This document shows, in pieces, positions 42,990 through 52,509 of a stretch of 64,000 bases of DNA (positions within the stretch are counted from its first letter, which is position 1; every line of letters starts with the position of its first letter). The notes under the pieces were generated by a model. The model searched no databases. It saw nothing but the letters and a program-made list of their open reading frames with translations, and was not told where the DNA came from. Origin of the DNA: Mesorhizobium sp. STM 4661 (GTDB lineage: Bacteria; Pseudomonadota; Alphaproteobacteria; Rhizobiales; Rhizobiaceae); contig NZ_CAAF010000077.1 in assembly GCF_000359125.1 (NCBI RefSeq), positions 32,464 to 96,463 on the forward strand, in the 5' to 3' direction. Made by a program: the position numbers and the translations under genes.

Positions 42990-43853
42990 CCCGGCATGGA
43001 AAGGTTCAGCCTTCAGCTGCAGGCACTCAGCCTTCGGCAACAGATCGACGCACGCCTATGGTGCTTATCGACTCCGACAGAGCCGCGCCCAGCCGCCCAC
43101 CGTCCCGACAACACCGCGCGGAGGCGCAACGAAGCGGTCTGTCCGCATTCACCCCAGAGCTCCTCGACGGCGGTCGCGCCATCGCCGACATCTGCCGAAA
43201 TCCGAAATCCCCATAGCCATCGCCTGTGGCCCGCGGGTTCCTTCCTCGGGGACTTTCGTACGCCTGCCGGCGCCCGAAACTCTTCACGGAAACGGATTGG
43301 CAGCTTCGAGGCTCGGATTATCAGAAGCGGACATTCAGGCTCCTTGGGAGCATGGACCTGATCTGACCCGAAGCGCACTTTCATTCGGCGATTGGGGCTT
43401 GGCAGCTTCGCGCCCCAACTCGGCGTATGGTTCGATGTCACCACCAGCAAACACGACGGCAAAGATACCCGCAGTGTATTGGGAAACTTAGTCCTGCGAT
43501 GTCACAACTGAGTGCCATTGTTGCAAATCTCATCGAAAAAGGGCCGAAGGCAACCTAGGGCGGATATCACTCAATGTCGTTGAGAGAACCGCGTATCGAT
43601 CTGCGCGAAGGCAGTGACGACGCCGATCGTGGAAAAGGCGGGGAATGGCCTCGATGATGCCGTTTCCGCCTTCAACCCGTTTGAGCGACGCACCGGGAAG
43701 ACGATCGTCCGCGTTCGTCCGTGAGGGCCTGGGGACGGCAAGCGATCCTGCCCTGAACAGGCTTCCCATCCCCGCAATATTGGATAACGAGCTGGCTTCT
43801 TCTGGTACAGGTGCGGCGCTGATGAACTTGTTCAGCGTGCAAGTCTTCCGGAG
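42990..43853. other. IS91 3' flank and gene-free stretch
   Basis: About 860 bp. Its first 250 bp is low-complexity coding-like sequence that often follows this IS type and probably belongs to the element. The rest has only short frames on both strands with no recognisable protein. No promoter or hairpin stood out. Confidence 0.45.
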
Positions 43854-44294
43854 TTAGCGCACGGAAGTCAGCTCCGCGCGGCAGGCCTCTGCAAACACGC
43901 GCAGAATGTCATGGGCGGCCACGCGCGAGTGCCGGGCCGCCAAGGCGGACGAAGTCGTCTCGTATGTCGTAACGACGTGTTCAAGCACCGCCTCGGCGGC
44001 CCCGATGGTGGCTGGCATCGCAAATAGGCGAAGCTTGCTAATGGCGGTGTACATCGGGACCAGCTTGGACGGGTCATCCAAGCGTTCCTGGACCACTCCG
44101 TCAGCATAGGCCCTCGATGCTTGGTCGATGAACTCGCCGAAAAGCCGCTCGCGACGCGAGGCCTCCTGCTCGAGCCGCTGCATCCGATTCTGACGATGCT
44201 GGGTAAGCCAGCTCGTGGCAACGGATGACAAGGCGCCAATGGCGGAACCGGCCAGTGCGGAGACGGCGGTGATGGTTGCTGGGTCCATAGTCAT
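43854..44294 (-). CDS. Small membrane-anchored coiled-coil protein, unknown function
   Basis: This 146-residue protein has an N-terminal hydrophobic segment (ITAVSALAGSAIGALSSVAT). A basic, Gln/Arg-rich helix (QHRQNRMQRLEQEASRRERL) that should form a coiled coil and further helices follow. I know of no function for this type. Start codons at 44294 and 44288 both have weak ribosome sites. It follows the TM protein of the RND operon by 160 bp on the same strand and may be its last gene. Confidence 0.6.
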   Translation of the reverse strand: MTMDPATITAVSALAGSAIGALSSVATSWLTQHRQNRMQRLEQEASRRERLFGEFIDQASRAYADGVVQERLDDPSKLVPMYTAISKLRLFAMPATIGAAEAVLEHVVTTYETTSSALAARHSRVAAHDILRVFAEACRAELTSVR

Positions 44295-44454
44295 GCGACT
44301 CTTCTTGAAGTTTCCGGTCGGGCGCCGGCCTGGCGGAGGAGTTGATCCTTGCCGAGCCGAAGCTCTCCCTTGCGGTAGCGGAAAAGGAGGTGGGGCCGGC
44401 TGCTCCACTCCCCGGCCTCATAGCTCGTGGTGTCGTTCAAATTTGTCATGTTGC

Positions 44455-45054
44455 TCACCAGGCCAGCGAAAAACTTCTAAGAAACTGCTCGCCACCCAGC
44501 ACGATGAAGGACAAAACGGTCATCAACAGGCCGCGGTGGAAGCGCGCCTGCTTGATGGTCCGGACACGCGAGGTCTTCAGCAATTCGGTGGCCAGCACCG
44601 ACGTCCAATCGGACTTCAACGCCTGGTGGACCATGGCACGGACATCGGAGAAGGAGCCGGGTTCGACATAGTAGACCGGCGCAACGGCGGAAGCCCCGGA
44701 CACCTTGCCATTGAATTCCTTTTCCACGCGCATCCGGCTCGGATAAAGCACTTGGCCGAACTGTATTATAGGCATGATCACGATCCCCCAGACGACCGCA
44801 TAGAACAGCGGCCCGATTGGCGCATGTGTCGGCAGAAGATCGCCGAACCGCAGCACCAGGTTAAGGGCAAGAATGTAGCCCACGCCCACGATCTGCGCCC
44901 TCGTGTCGTAGGAGCGCGCCGCCGTTTGCGCTTCCTGCAGCGCTGAGAGCAGCATCTTGTCGACATACTCGCGGGCGGTCTCACCGGATCCGGCGTACAT
45001 TGTTGCATCCGATCCGAAGTAGCGATGAAGGAGAGAGGACGACGTTTCCGGCAT
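44455..45054 (-). CDS. Two-helix membrane protein resembling Pycsar-effector TM (DUF5706-like) proteins
   Basis: This 199-residue protein has the order: helix ending ARSYDTRAQIVGVGYIL (TM1), a second membrane segment (FYAVVWGIVIMPIIQFGQVL) ending in YPSR, a loop with VYYVEPGSFSDVRAMV, then a long helix (ATELLKTSRVRTIKQARFH) leading to a third hydrophobic segment. The D-T-R-A/K element, the proline after TM2 and the late EL..S.I..K helix match my memory of the PycTM/DUF5706 layout. It starts 13 bp after the RND pump gene, in the same operon. No cyclase is adjacent, so a defence role is not claimed. Confidence 0.6.
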   Translation of the reverse strand: MPETSSSLLHRYFGSDATMYAGSGETAREYVDKMLLSALQEAQTAARSYDTRAQIVGVGYILALNLVLRFGDLLPTHAPIGPLFYAVVWGIVIMPIIQFGQVLYPSRMRVEKEFNGKVSGASAVAPVYYVEPGSFSDVRAMVHQALKSDWTSVLATELLKTSRVRTIKQARFHRGLLMTVLSFIVLGGEQFLRSFSLAW

Positions 45055-45067
45055 ACCGATCCCCTTC

Positions 45068-48000
45068 TCAGTGCTGAGGTGCGAGCATGGGCGCCGCAAT
45101 CGCATCCGGCTCGGCCGATGCCGTCGGCTCGTCCTTCTCCCGGATACCATTGACCGCGACATAGAGGGCCGGGAGGAAGACCAGGGTCAGCACCGTGGCC
45201 ACGGCGAGCCCGCCGACAATGGCGTAGGCCATCGGCCCCCAGAACACGTCGTGCATGATGGGGATCATGCCAAGGATGGCTGCAGCCGCGGTCAGCATGA
45301 TCGGCCGGAACCTGTGCGTGGTCGCGTCGATCACCGCCTGCCACGGATCGATGCCGCGCGCCCGCTCATGCTCGATTTGATCGACGAGGATTACGGAGTT
45401 GCGGATGATCATGCCTGCAAGTGCGATGATCCCGAGGATGGCGATGAAGCCCATCGGCGTGCTCGTCGTCAGCAGCGCGATCGCGACCCCGATGAGGCCG
45501 AGCGGCGCCACGCTGATCACCATGGCCATCCGGCGGAAGCTGCCTAGCTGCACGATGAGTACGGTAAGCATCAGCGTGATCATCAGCGGAAACTGGGCCA
45601 GTAGCGCGGCGTTGCTTTGGCCGCTCTTCTCGACCGTACCGCCGGTCTCAATCAGGGTGCCCGCCGGCATCGACTTGCGCAGCCCCTCGATCGCGCCCGC
45701 GAGTTGCTCGTGAACTGAGGCGGGCTGCAGCCCCGGCAGCGGTTCCGCCTGAACTGTGATGGTGGGCAGGCGGCCGCGACGCCAGACATAACCCTCGTCG
45801 AGATCATACTGGAACTCGGCAAGCTCGCGCAGGGGCACCGAGGCGCCTGTCGCGGTGGGGATCTGAAGATTGCGTAAGGCCTCAACGCTTGAGCGCTCGC
45901 TGCTCTCGGCCCGCGCAACGACATCGACCAGATAGATTGAGTCGCGAAGCTGAGTGACCGTCGAGCCGCTGATCACGCGGTCGAGTGCCTGCGCGACCTG
46001 TTGCGAGCTCAGGCCAGCCTGACGCACGCGATCCTGATTGACCACGATGCGCAGCTCCTTGCTCTTCTCCGCCCAGTCGTAGTTGACGTTTCGCACAAGT
46101 CCGGATGACCGCAGCACATTTGCGAGTTCCTCCGCGTGCTCCCTCGCCTCCTCGGCCGTCGGCGCGCTCACCCGGTATTGCACCGGCCAGCCGACGGGTG
46201 GCCCGAGTTCCAGGCGCGAGATGCGGGCCTTTACGTCCGGGAAGCTGTCGGCAAACAGCGTCTGGAGCCTCATCAGAACGCGGTCGCGCGCCTCGAGGTC
46301 CTTCGCTACGACCACGGTTTCCGCCATGAAGTCGTTGTCGAGCTGGACGTCGAGCGGCAGATAGAAGCGGATGGCGCCGCCGCCCACATAGGAAGAAAAG
46401 CTGGCGATGTCCGGGTCGCTGGCAAGCCACTCTTCCAGCCGTTTCGTCTCCGTCTCGGTCGCGGCGATCGAGGCATTCTTCGGCAGCGTCATCGTTACCA
46501 CAAGCTCGGGCCGGTTCGACGCCGGGAAGAACTGCTGCTGCACAAAACCCATGCCGTAGAGCGAGGCACCGAAGGCGGCAAGCGAGGCGGCGATGGTGAG
46601 CCAGCGGTGCCGCATGCTGAAACCGAGCAAGCCGATGAAAGCGCGCATGAAGCGGCCAGGCCCATGGGCGTGCGCCTTCATGCGGGAAGGCAGCAAGGAA
46701 AGCCCGATTACCGGCGCGAAGATCACGGCCACGAACCAGGACGCAACCAGCGCAACCCCAATGACCGCAAACAGCGAAAACGTGTACTGTCCGGTGTTGT
46801 TGTCGGCGAAGCCGATCGGCAGGAAGCCGAGGATCGTGATCAGAGTTCCCGATAGCATGGGGAAGGCGGTAGAAGTGTAGGCGAAGGTAGCCGCCTTGAT
46901 TTTTTCCATGCCTTCCTCGATCTTCGAGATCATCATCTCGATAGTGATCATCGCATCATCCACCAGGAGGCCGAGCGCGATGATGAGAGCGCCAAGCGAG
47001 ATACGCTGCAAGCTGATGCCCATCGCTTCCATGGCGATGAAGACGATCGCCAGTACCAGCGGTATTGACAGGGCAACCACGAGCCCTGCCCTGAGCCCGA
47101 GGCTGAGAAAGCTGACGGCGAGCACAATGACAATCGCCTCGACCAGCGCCTTGGTGAATTCGCCGATAGCCTCGCGCACGATCTCGGGCTGGTCCGAAAC
47201 CAGATTGAGATTAATGCCGACGGGAACGCGTTGCGTCAGGCGTTTGGCCGCTTCGTGCAGGCCTTCGCCGAATTCGAGGTTGTTGCCGCCCTCGCGCATG
47301 TTGATGCCAATGCCGATAGCCGGCTTGCCGTTGACGCGGAACATCTTCGTGGGCGGGTCGCTGTAGCCGCGTTGAACGTTGGCGATGTCAGTGAGTTTGT
47401 AGAAGCGCCCATCGATCCAGAGGTTGAGGTTCGCAACATTCTCGGGTGTCAGGAGCGAGCCCGTGACGTCGACAAGCATGTTCTCGTGCGGCGTGTTGAT
47501 GACGCCGGAGGGCACGACGGCGTTCTGGCGGGCGATCGCCGTCAGCACTTCGTCGAGATTGAGCTTGAGATTGGCGAGCTTCTGGGGTGAGAAGCTGAGA
47601 TAGATCTTCTCGTCCTGGTCGCCAAAAATCTCGACCTTGCCGACATCGGACGAACGCAGGAACTCGGTCCGCGCCGTCTCGGCGAAGTCGCGGGCCTCTC
47701 GCGGCGTGAAGCCGTCGTAGGTGATCCCGTAGATGACGCCGAAGACGTCGCCAAACTCGTCATTGAAGAAGGGGCCGATCACGCCGGGGGGAAGCGTCGC
47801 CTGAACGTCGCTGACCTTCTTGCGGACCTGGTACCAGATGGCGTCGAGATCGCTCTTTGGCGTCGACTCCTTGAGGTAGACGAAAATCGTTGCCTGGCCG
47901 GGTTTGGTGTAGCTCTTGAGGTAATCCAGCTTGGGAGTCTCTTCGAGCTTCTTCTCCAGCTTGTCGGTCACCTGCGTGAGCATATCGGCGGCAGTGGCGC

Positions 48001-48169
48001 CGGGCCAGACCGCCTGAACCACCATGGTTTGCACGGTAAAGTCCGGATCCTCCTGCCGGCCGAGCCGCTCATAGGCGCTGATGCCACCGATGACGCAGAC
48101 GAGCATGAGGAATACGACGATGGCCCGGTTGTGGACGGCCCATTCTGAAAGATTAAAGCGGGTCATCAC
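45068..48169 (-). CDS. RND multidrug efflux permease
   Basis: This 1033-residue protein has the HAE1-type RND layout: N-terminal TM1, a periplasmic porter domain (DFTVQTMVVQAVWPGATAAD), and a TM2-6 block with the proton-relay aspartates in LGLLVDDAMITIEMMI. A second half follows with LAGMIIRNSVILVDQIEHE. It exports substrates from membrane or periplasm using the proton gradient. Its start overlaps the adaptor stop by 4 nt. The operon promoter carries the TetR-type operator at 49.35 kb. Confidence 0.94.
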   Translation of the reverse strand: MMTRFNLSEWAVHNRAIVVFLMLVCVIGGISAYERLGRQEDPDFTVQTMVVQAVWPGATAADMLTQVTDKLEKKLEETPKLDYLKSYTKPGQATIFVYLKESTPKSDLDAIWYQVRKKVSDVQATLPPGVIGPFFNDEFGDVFGVIYGITYDGFTPREARDFAETARTEFLRSSDVGKVEIFGDQDEKIYLSFSPQKLANLKLNLDEVLTAIARQNAVVPSGVINTPHENMLVDVTGSLLTPENVANLNLWIDGRFYKLTDIANVQRGYSDPPTKMFRVNGKPAIGIGINMREGGNNLEFGEGLHEAAKRLTQRVPVGINLNLVSDQPEIVREAIGEFTKALVEAIVIVLAVSFLSLGLRAGLVVALSIPLVLAIVFIAMEAMGISLQRISLGALIIALGLLVDDAMITIEMMISKIEEGMEKIKAATFAYTSTAFPMLSGTLITILGFLPIGFADNNTGQYTFSLFAVIGVALVASWFVAVIFAPVIGLSLLPSRMKAHAHGPGRFMRAFIGLLGFSMRHRWLTIAASLAAFGASLYGMGFVQQQFFPASNRPELVVTMTLPKNASIAATETETKRLEEWLASDPDIASFSSYVGGGAIRFYLPLDVQLDNDFMAETVVVAKDLEARDRVLMRLQTLFADSFPDVKARISRLELGPPVGWPVQYRVSAPTAEEAREHAEELANVLRSSGLVRNVNYDWAEKSKELRIVVNQDRVRQAGLSSQQVAQALDRVISGSTVTQLRDSIYLVDVVARAESSERSSVEALRNLQIPTATGASVPLRELAEFQYDLDEGYVWRRGRLPTITVQAEPLPGLQPASVHEQLAGAIEGLRKSMPAGTLIETGGTVEKSGQSNAALLAQFPLMITLMLTVLIVQLGSFRRMAMVISVAPLGLIGVAIALLTTSTPMGFIAILGIIALAGMIIRNSVILVDQIEHERARGIDPWQAVIDATTHRFRPIMLTAAAAILGMIPIMHDVFWGPMAYAIVGGLAVATVLTLVFLPALYVAVNGIREKDEPTASAEPDAIAAPMLAPQH

Positions 48170-49248
48170 TTCACCTCCATCTCGGCGTTGACCAACTCAC
48201 CGTCTGCTAGCGAATTGACGCCGGCGGTCACGACCTTCTCTCCAGCCGACAGCCCGTGGCTGACGACGACGGAGTCCGTATCGAATTGAAGCAGCTGGAC
48301 GTCCCGACGCTGAACCTTGCCGTCACCGCCAATCACCCAGACCTGCGGCTTGTCTCCGGACTGCAGCAGTGCGGTCGGGGGTAGTGTGGTGACCTCCTGG
48401 GCTCCTTCGCTTTCGACGCGGCCTACGACGACTGCCCCCAGCCGCATCTCTGGCGGCGGCGAAGCCAGCGCCACCTTCACCTGATAGGTGCCGGTAGTGC
48501 TGTCGGCCTCGGGCGAAATCTCGCGGATCGCGCCGATGACTGAGATGTCCGGCCGGCCCTGGATCGAAATGTTCACCGCCATGCCGAGCTTTGCCCCGGC
48601 GATGTCTGAGCCGGCGACAGCGAACACGGCCTCGCGCGCGTCATTGCGGGAGATCTCGACGACCATCTGGCCCGCGACGACGACCTGACCGGGGTCCGCC
48701 GCCGTTGCCGTCACGATGCCGTCGTCGGGGGCGAGCAGCTGCGTGTAGCCGAGCTGGTTTTGGGCGATACGGAGATTGGCTTCGGCCGCCTGGACGGCAG
48801 CTTGTGCGCTCTGCAGCGACTTCAGCGCCTCGTCGTATTGGGAACGGGTGGTAAAGCCCTTGCCGAGCAGAATGCGGAAGCGTTCCTCCTGGGCCACGAC
48901 CTGGATGAGCGTGGCCTTGGCCGCGGTGAGATCGGCCTCGGCGGCGGTCACTTTGTTGCGGTAATCGACGGCACTGAGCTCAGCGAGCTTCTGTCCTTTC
49001 TTGACTATGGCGCCTATGTCTACATCGCGGGAGATGACGCGGCCGCCGACTTCGAAGCCGACCTCGCTGACATAACGCGACTGGACGCGACCGGCGCCCT
49101 GCGCCACCGTGGCAAGCCTGTGAGGCGTCACCACCACTGCCCGCGCCTGCCGCGGTGCCGCTAACGCTGCCTTCTCCTCTTCGGAACAGCCGGCAAGACA
49201 AAGGCCGGCGAGACAGACACAAAGGAATTTGCCGTACGATAGGCGCAT
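48166..49248 (-). CDS. RND periplasmic adaptor lipoprotein
   Basis: This 360-residue protein has a lipoprotein signal (CVCLAGLCLAGC with the lipid cysteine at about residue 21). A lipoyl half (VGGRVISRDVDIGAIVKKGQ), alpha-hairpin (about 95-165), second lipoyl half (TQLLAPDDGIVTATAADPG), beta-barrel and membrane-proximal domain follow. It links the RND permease to an outer-membrane channel not encoded here. It is the first gene of the operon, with a leader of roughly 90 nt after the predicted promoter. Confidence 0.92.
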   Translation of the reverse strand: MRLSYGKFLCVCLAGLCLAGCSEEEKAALAAPRQARAVVVTPHRLATVAQGAGRVQSRYVSEVGFEVGGRVISRDVDIGAIVKKGQKLAELSAVDYRNKVTAAEADLTAAKATLIQVVAQEERFRILLGKGFTTRSQYDEALKSLQSAQAAVQAAEANLRIAQNQLGYTQLLAPDDGIVTATAADPGQVVVAGQMVVEISRNDAREAVFAVAGSDIAGAKLGMAVNISIQGRPDISVIGAIREISPEADSTTGTYQVKVALASPPPEMRLGAVVVGRVESEGAQEVTTLPPTALLQSGDKPQVWVIGGDGKVQRRDVQLLQFDTDSVVVSHGLSAGEKVVTAGVNSLADGELVNAEMEVK

Positions 49249-49341
49249 GAAAGCCTCCGCTCGAAAGGATCGAGGTTGCAGGGAACTGATGATTGATGAA
49301 GGAACTTCGGTTTAGCGGCCGAGGCTCGATTTCATTTTGAA

Positions 49342-49377
49342 TGTGTACGTCAAAACGACTAGATAGTCAATATGAGA
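49342..49377 (-). promoter_or_regulatory. Promoter with TetR-type operator, copy O1 (RND operon)
   Basis: On the minus strand: TTGACT (49370-49365), a 17-bp spacer, TACACA (49347-49342). The palindrome GACTAGATAGTC at 49357-49368 overlaps the -35 and spacer. The flank GTCAAAACGAC is shared with three other promoters at 52.4, 54.4 and 57.1 kb. Confidence 0.72.
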
Positions 49378-49485
49378 ATTGTGCAATTGTGTAATGCAAA
49401 AAGTACGGCAATTGACGCGGTTGATCGCGGATGGGGAGGGAGATCGCGCGGGGTAGGGGTCAGGAGGCGCGCGTCTCCAAAGTCG

Positions 49486-50316
49486 CTACTGCATGAACCA
49501 TCCATGGCTGACCACCATCGACTGGCCGGTCAGCGCGTTCGACGGGAAGGCCGCCAGGAACAACGCTGCCTCGGCCACGTCCTGCCCAGTCGTGAATTCG
49601 CCGTCGACCGTCTCCTTGAGCATTACCTTCTTGACGACGTCCGCCTCGGAGATCCCAAGCGCACGCGCCTGCTCCGGAATCTGCTTCTCGACCAGCGGTG
49701 TGCGCACGAAGCCGGGGCAGATCACGTTGGCGCGGACCCCGTGTGCGGCACCCTCCTTCGCCACGACCTTGGCCAGGCCGATCAGGCCGTGCTTGGCGGT
49801 GACGTAAGGAGCCTTGAGCGGCGACGCCTCCTTGGAATGCACGGATCCCATGTAGATGATGCAGCCGCTGTTCTGCCTGTACATCTGGCGCAGGGCGGCG
49901 CGGGTCGTCAGGAAGGCCCCATCGAGGTGGATGGAAAGCAGCTTCCGCCATTTCGCGAATTCGAACTCCACGAGCGGCGCCACGATCTGGACGCCAGCGT
50001 TGCTGACCAGGATGTCGAGGCGCCCGAAGATTTCGATCGCCTTCGCCATTCCGCTTTCCACCTGCTCCTCGCTGCTGACATCCATGCCAACCCCGAGCGC
50101 ACGCTGGCCCAACGGATCGATCTCGGACGCGGCTTTTTGCGCCGCGGTCTGATCAAGATCCGCGATGACCACCTTTGCTCCCTCGCGGACGAAGCTGAAC
50201 GCAATCTCCTTGCCGATGCCGCTCGCCGCTCCAGTGATCACCGCCACCTTGTCCAGGAGCCGTCCGCCGGCTCCATCGGAGCGCTTGTTCGATGAAATCT
50301 CAGTATGCAAGTTCAT
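49486..50316 (-). CDS. 3-Hydroxybutyrate dehydrogenase-like SDR
   Basis: This 276-residue SDR has VAVITGAASGIGKEIA, VSNAGVQIVAPL, catalytic MGSVHSKEASPLKAPYVTAK, and the C-terminal block CPGFVRTPLVEKQIPEQA characteristic of D-3-hydroxybutyrate dehydrogenases. It interconverts 3-hydroxybutyrate and acetoacetate with NAD. Its start (GAAAGGAAG upstream) lies 17 nt inside the acetoacetate decarboxylase gene, so the two steps are coupled. The 19-residue N-terminal extension before the Rossmann fold is longer than usual. Confidence 0.9.
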   Translation of the reverse strand: MNLHTEISSNKRSDGAGGRLLDKVAVITGAASGIGKEIAFSFVREGAKVVIADLDQTAAQKAASEIDPLGQRALGVGMDVSSEEQVESGMAKAIEIFGRLDILVSNAGVQIVAPLVEFEFAKWRKLLSIHLDGAFLTTRAALRQMYRQNSGCIIYMGSVHSKEASPLKAPYVTAKHGLIGLAKVVAKEGAAHGVRANVICPGFVRTPLVEKQIPEQARALGISEADVVKKVMLKETVDGEFTTGQDVAEAALFLAAFPSNALTGQSMVVSHGWFMQ

Positions 50317-51085
50317 GGATTCTTCCTTTCCGATGGCGAGGCTCGGCCGGCAGGAGGTAGTCATGCACGACATTCCCGAGCGCGAGCGTGAGATCTGCGA
50401 CGATGTGAACCGCCGACACAACTTCCAGGACCGGCAGCTCGGCAACTGGGGCCAGCGCGTGTGACCAAAGGTTCAGGGCTGCCGGGCCGGTCCAGGCGCC
50501 CCTCAGATCGATGTCCTCCAGGTGGTATTCGACGAGCTCGCAGATGCGCGGCGTTCCGTCGACATGCGGGATGATTTTGAGGAGGAAGTTCGGTTCGGCG
50601 AGCGAAGCCTTCACGCTCGCGAGGTCGGCGGCTCGGTGCTTGTAGCCCATGGTGCCGGTCGCGACGCGGACCGGGCCGTAGTTGAGCGTGCCAACAAGGG
50701 TATCCGTCTCCGTTCGAAGCGTTGGGCTGGCGAGCTTCTTCGGAAAACCCCACAACTCGCGTCCGCCGGCGATCGGTGGATGGTCATCGAGAAACATGCA
50801 GTGGGTGTAGCTGCCCTTGCGGCCTCGGAAGGAGACCGGGATGACCTGCCCGCTTTCGGTGTAGTCGCCAAAGCCGGTGGAGTCCGGCATGCGAATGAAC
50901 TCGAATTTCACGAGCGGCTCGACGACCTGAAGCGGCTCCGGCACCAGGTCGCGTAGCTTCTGCGGATCGGTGCGATATGTGATGATCAGATACTCCCGGT
51001 TTCGGAAGCGATATGGCCCGGCCGGATAGGCCGGGCTTGTCAGTGGCATGGCGAAAGCCTTCGCCCGGACAGTGTCTTGGTGCAT
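50300..51085 (-). CDS. adc: Acetoacetate decarboxylase
   Basis: This 261-residue protein has the Adc core, including the active-site Schiff-base lysine in GRELWGFPKKLA. Other features are VKFEFIRMPDSTGFGDY and EPNFLLKIIPHVDGTPRICEL. It converts acetoacetate to acetone and CO2. Together with the dehydrogenase (3-hydroxybutyrate to acetoacetate) and a patatin-type hydrolase, it suggests breakdown of a hydroxybutyrate ester or polymer. AAAGGA precedes the start. Confidence 0.93.
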   Translation of the reverse strand: MHQDTVRAKAFAMPLTSPAYPAGPYRFRNREYLIITYRTDPQKLRDLVPEPLQVVEPLVKFEFIRMPDSTGFGDYTESGQVIPVSFRGRKGSYTHCMFLDDHPPIAGGRELWGFPKKLASPTLRTETDTLVGTLNYGPVRVATGTMGYKHRAADLASVKASLAEPNFLLKIIPHVDGTPRICELVEYHLEDIDLRGAWTGPAALNLWSHALAPVAELPVLEVVSAVHIVADLTLALGNVVHDYLLPAEPRHRKGRIHELAY

Positions 51086-51186
51086 GTCTGAAATTCCTTT
51101 GGGCTGGATCGACGGTTCATTTCCGTTCAGGAGAGCCGGTCGCCTTCGCGACCGGCACGGGGCGTCAGTCGTCTTTGGGCTGACCG

Positions 51187-52359
51187 TTATTCCAGCCCGT
51201 CGATGGCAAGGTCATAGGTGCTGACCCCGTCCAGATTGTCTGGCCGACTCAGTGCCTCAGGATGGCGCAATGTGCGAACGGCATCGAAGTACCCGGCCCG
51301 CCAATGCTCCTCCATCGACAAACGCGAGAACTCGTAGTCCTTCGAGTGGTCTTCATACTGTTTTGCGCGGTAGATGAGGTGCACGAGCTTGTAGACCTTG
51401 TGGTCTGCAATCCCGCCCAGCATTCTTGCCTCTTCGCTGGCAAGCAAGTCGGGCGGCAGCTTCGAAAGCAGGCTCGCGAGAGCGTGCCGGGCGCGCTGGT
51501 ACTGCTTGAACTGGTCGGTATGAGCGCGCGAGCGGCTCGAATACTGGATATCCTTTTGCCGCGCCGCGACGTCGGCCAGGTTGCGGGGTATCTCACCGCG
51601 CGCGCTCCACAGGTCGACCTGGAAGGCAATCGTGTCTTGCCGCGTCCCGTGCTCTACGACCCACTGCAGCGGCGTGTTGGAAACGAGGCCGCCGTCCCAG
51701 TAGAGCTCGCCCTCGATCTCGACCGCAGGGAAGCCGGGCGGAAGCGAGCCGCTGGCCATCACGTGCTCGGGCCGGATCGTATGCGTCTCATTGTCGAAGT
51801 AGACGAGATTTCCCGTCCGCACGTTCACCGCGCCGACACTGAAACGCATGCCGCCCGCGTTGATCCGGTCGAAGTCCACAAGCCGCTCCAGAGTGCTCTT
51901 CAGCCGGCTGGTGTCGTAGAAGCTTGTACCTTGGAGCGAGCCATCCGAGTGCAGCCAGGGTGCGGGCTGCCGCAGGCTGAAGAAGCCCGGGGCACCGCCG
52001 ACGAGCGCGCAGGCAGCACTAAATTGATTGAAGAGTGCGCGCGGCAGATTGCCCTTCGGAGCAAGAGCGTCTGTGGCGGCAGCCCAGTCGAGAAGCGGAT
52101 TGGCAGTGATCTCCCGCCAGAAGGTCCGCAGCTTCGCAACCCGTTCGGCCGGCTCGTTTCCAGCGATGATCGCGGAGTTGATGGCGCCAATGGAGACGCC
52201 GGCAACCCAATCTGGATGAATGCCGGCTTCCGCAAGGGCTTCGTAGACGCCAGCCTGGTAGGCTCCAAGAGCCCCGCCGCCTTGCAACACCAACGCAATG
52301 CATTCGAAAGGGAGACGCCGTTCCGCCGTTCGGAAATCCTTCTGGGACTGAACGTTCAT
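51187..52359 (-). CDS. Patatin-like phospholipase/hydrolase
   Basis: This 390-residue protein has a patatin domain: glycine-rich oxyanion loop VLQGGGALGAYQAGVYEAL, nucleophile GVSIGAINSA (GxSxG) and the catalytic aspartate in YWDGGLVSNTPL. A C-terminal DUF3734-type region follows (KVYKLVHLIYRAKQYEDHSK). Such genes commonly sit with hydroxybutyrate dehydrogenase and acetoacetate decarboxylase in rhizobia. A lipase or polyester hydrolase role is likely but unproven. It is the first gene of the operon, directly behind the O2 promoter. Confidence 0.92.
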   Translation of the reverse strand: MNVQSQKDFRTAERRLPFECIALVLQGGGALGAYQAGVYEALAEAGIHPDWVAGVSIGAINSAIIAGNEPAERVAKLRTFWREITANPLLDWAAATDALAPKGNLPRALFNQFSAACALVGGAPGFFSLRQPAPWLHSDGSLQGTSFYDTSRLKSTLERLVDFDRINAGGMRFSVGAVNVRTGNLVYFDNETHTIRPEHVMASGSLPPGFPAVEIEGELYWDGGLVSNTPLQWVVEHGTRQDTIAFQVDLWSARGEIPRNLADVAARQKDIQYSSRSRAHTDQFKQYQRARHALASLLSKLPPDLLASEEARMLGGIADHKVYKLVHLIYRAKQYEDHSKDYEFSRLSMEEHWRAGYFDAVRTLRHPEALSRPDNLDGVSTYDLAIDGLE

Positions 52360-52437
52360 CGAATGCTTTCCTTCTCACCGAGCGTGACCTCGCGGCCCTT
52401 CGCCGTCCGCATCGCGACCTTCAATTTTCAATTTGCA

Positions 52438-52476
52438 CTTATATGTCAAAACGACTATGTGGTCAATATGAGAATT
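52438..52476 (-). promoter_or_regulatory. Promoter with TetR-type operator, copy O2 (patatin operon / TetR)
   Basis: On the minus strand: TTGACC (52466-52461), a 17-bp spacer, TATAAG (52443-52438), the best match to consensus of the four copies. The imperfect palindrome GACTATGTGGTC lies at 52453-52464. It sits between the patatin gene and the divergent TetR gene at 52510, so the TetR is probably autoregulated here too. Confidence 0.78.
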
Positions 52477-52509
52477 GCGTAATGGTGCAATGCAAAAAGG
52501 ACATGACGC

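Noticed and set aside
41361..43040. Minus-strand open frame of 559 codons
   Set aside because: Antisense to the IS91 integrase and transposase, whose motifs are intact.
43530..43857. Short open frames on both strands right of IS91
   Set aside because: No ribosome site, no recognisable domain and competing frames on both strands.
44455..45054. Complete Pycsar anti-phage system
   Set aside because: No nucleotide cyclase is adjacent, and the gene is in a pump operon; only the effector-like fold is suggested.
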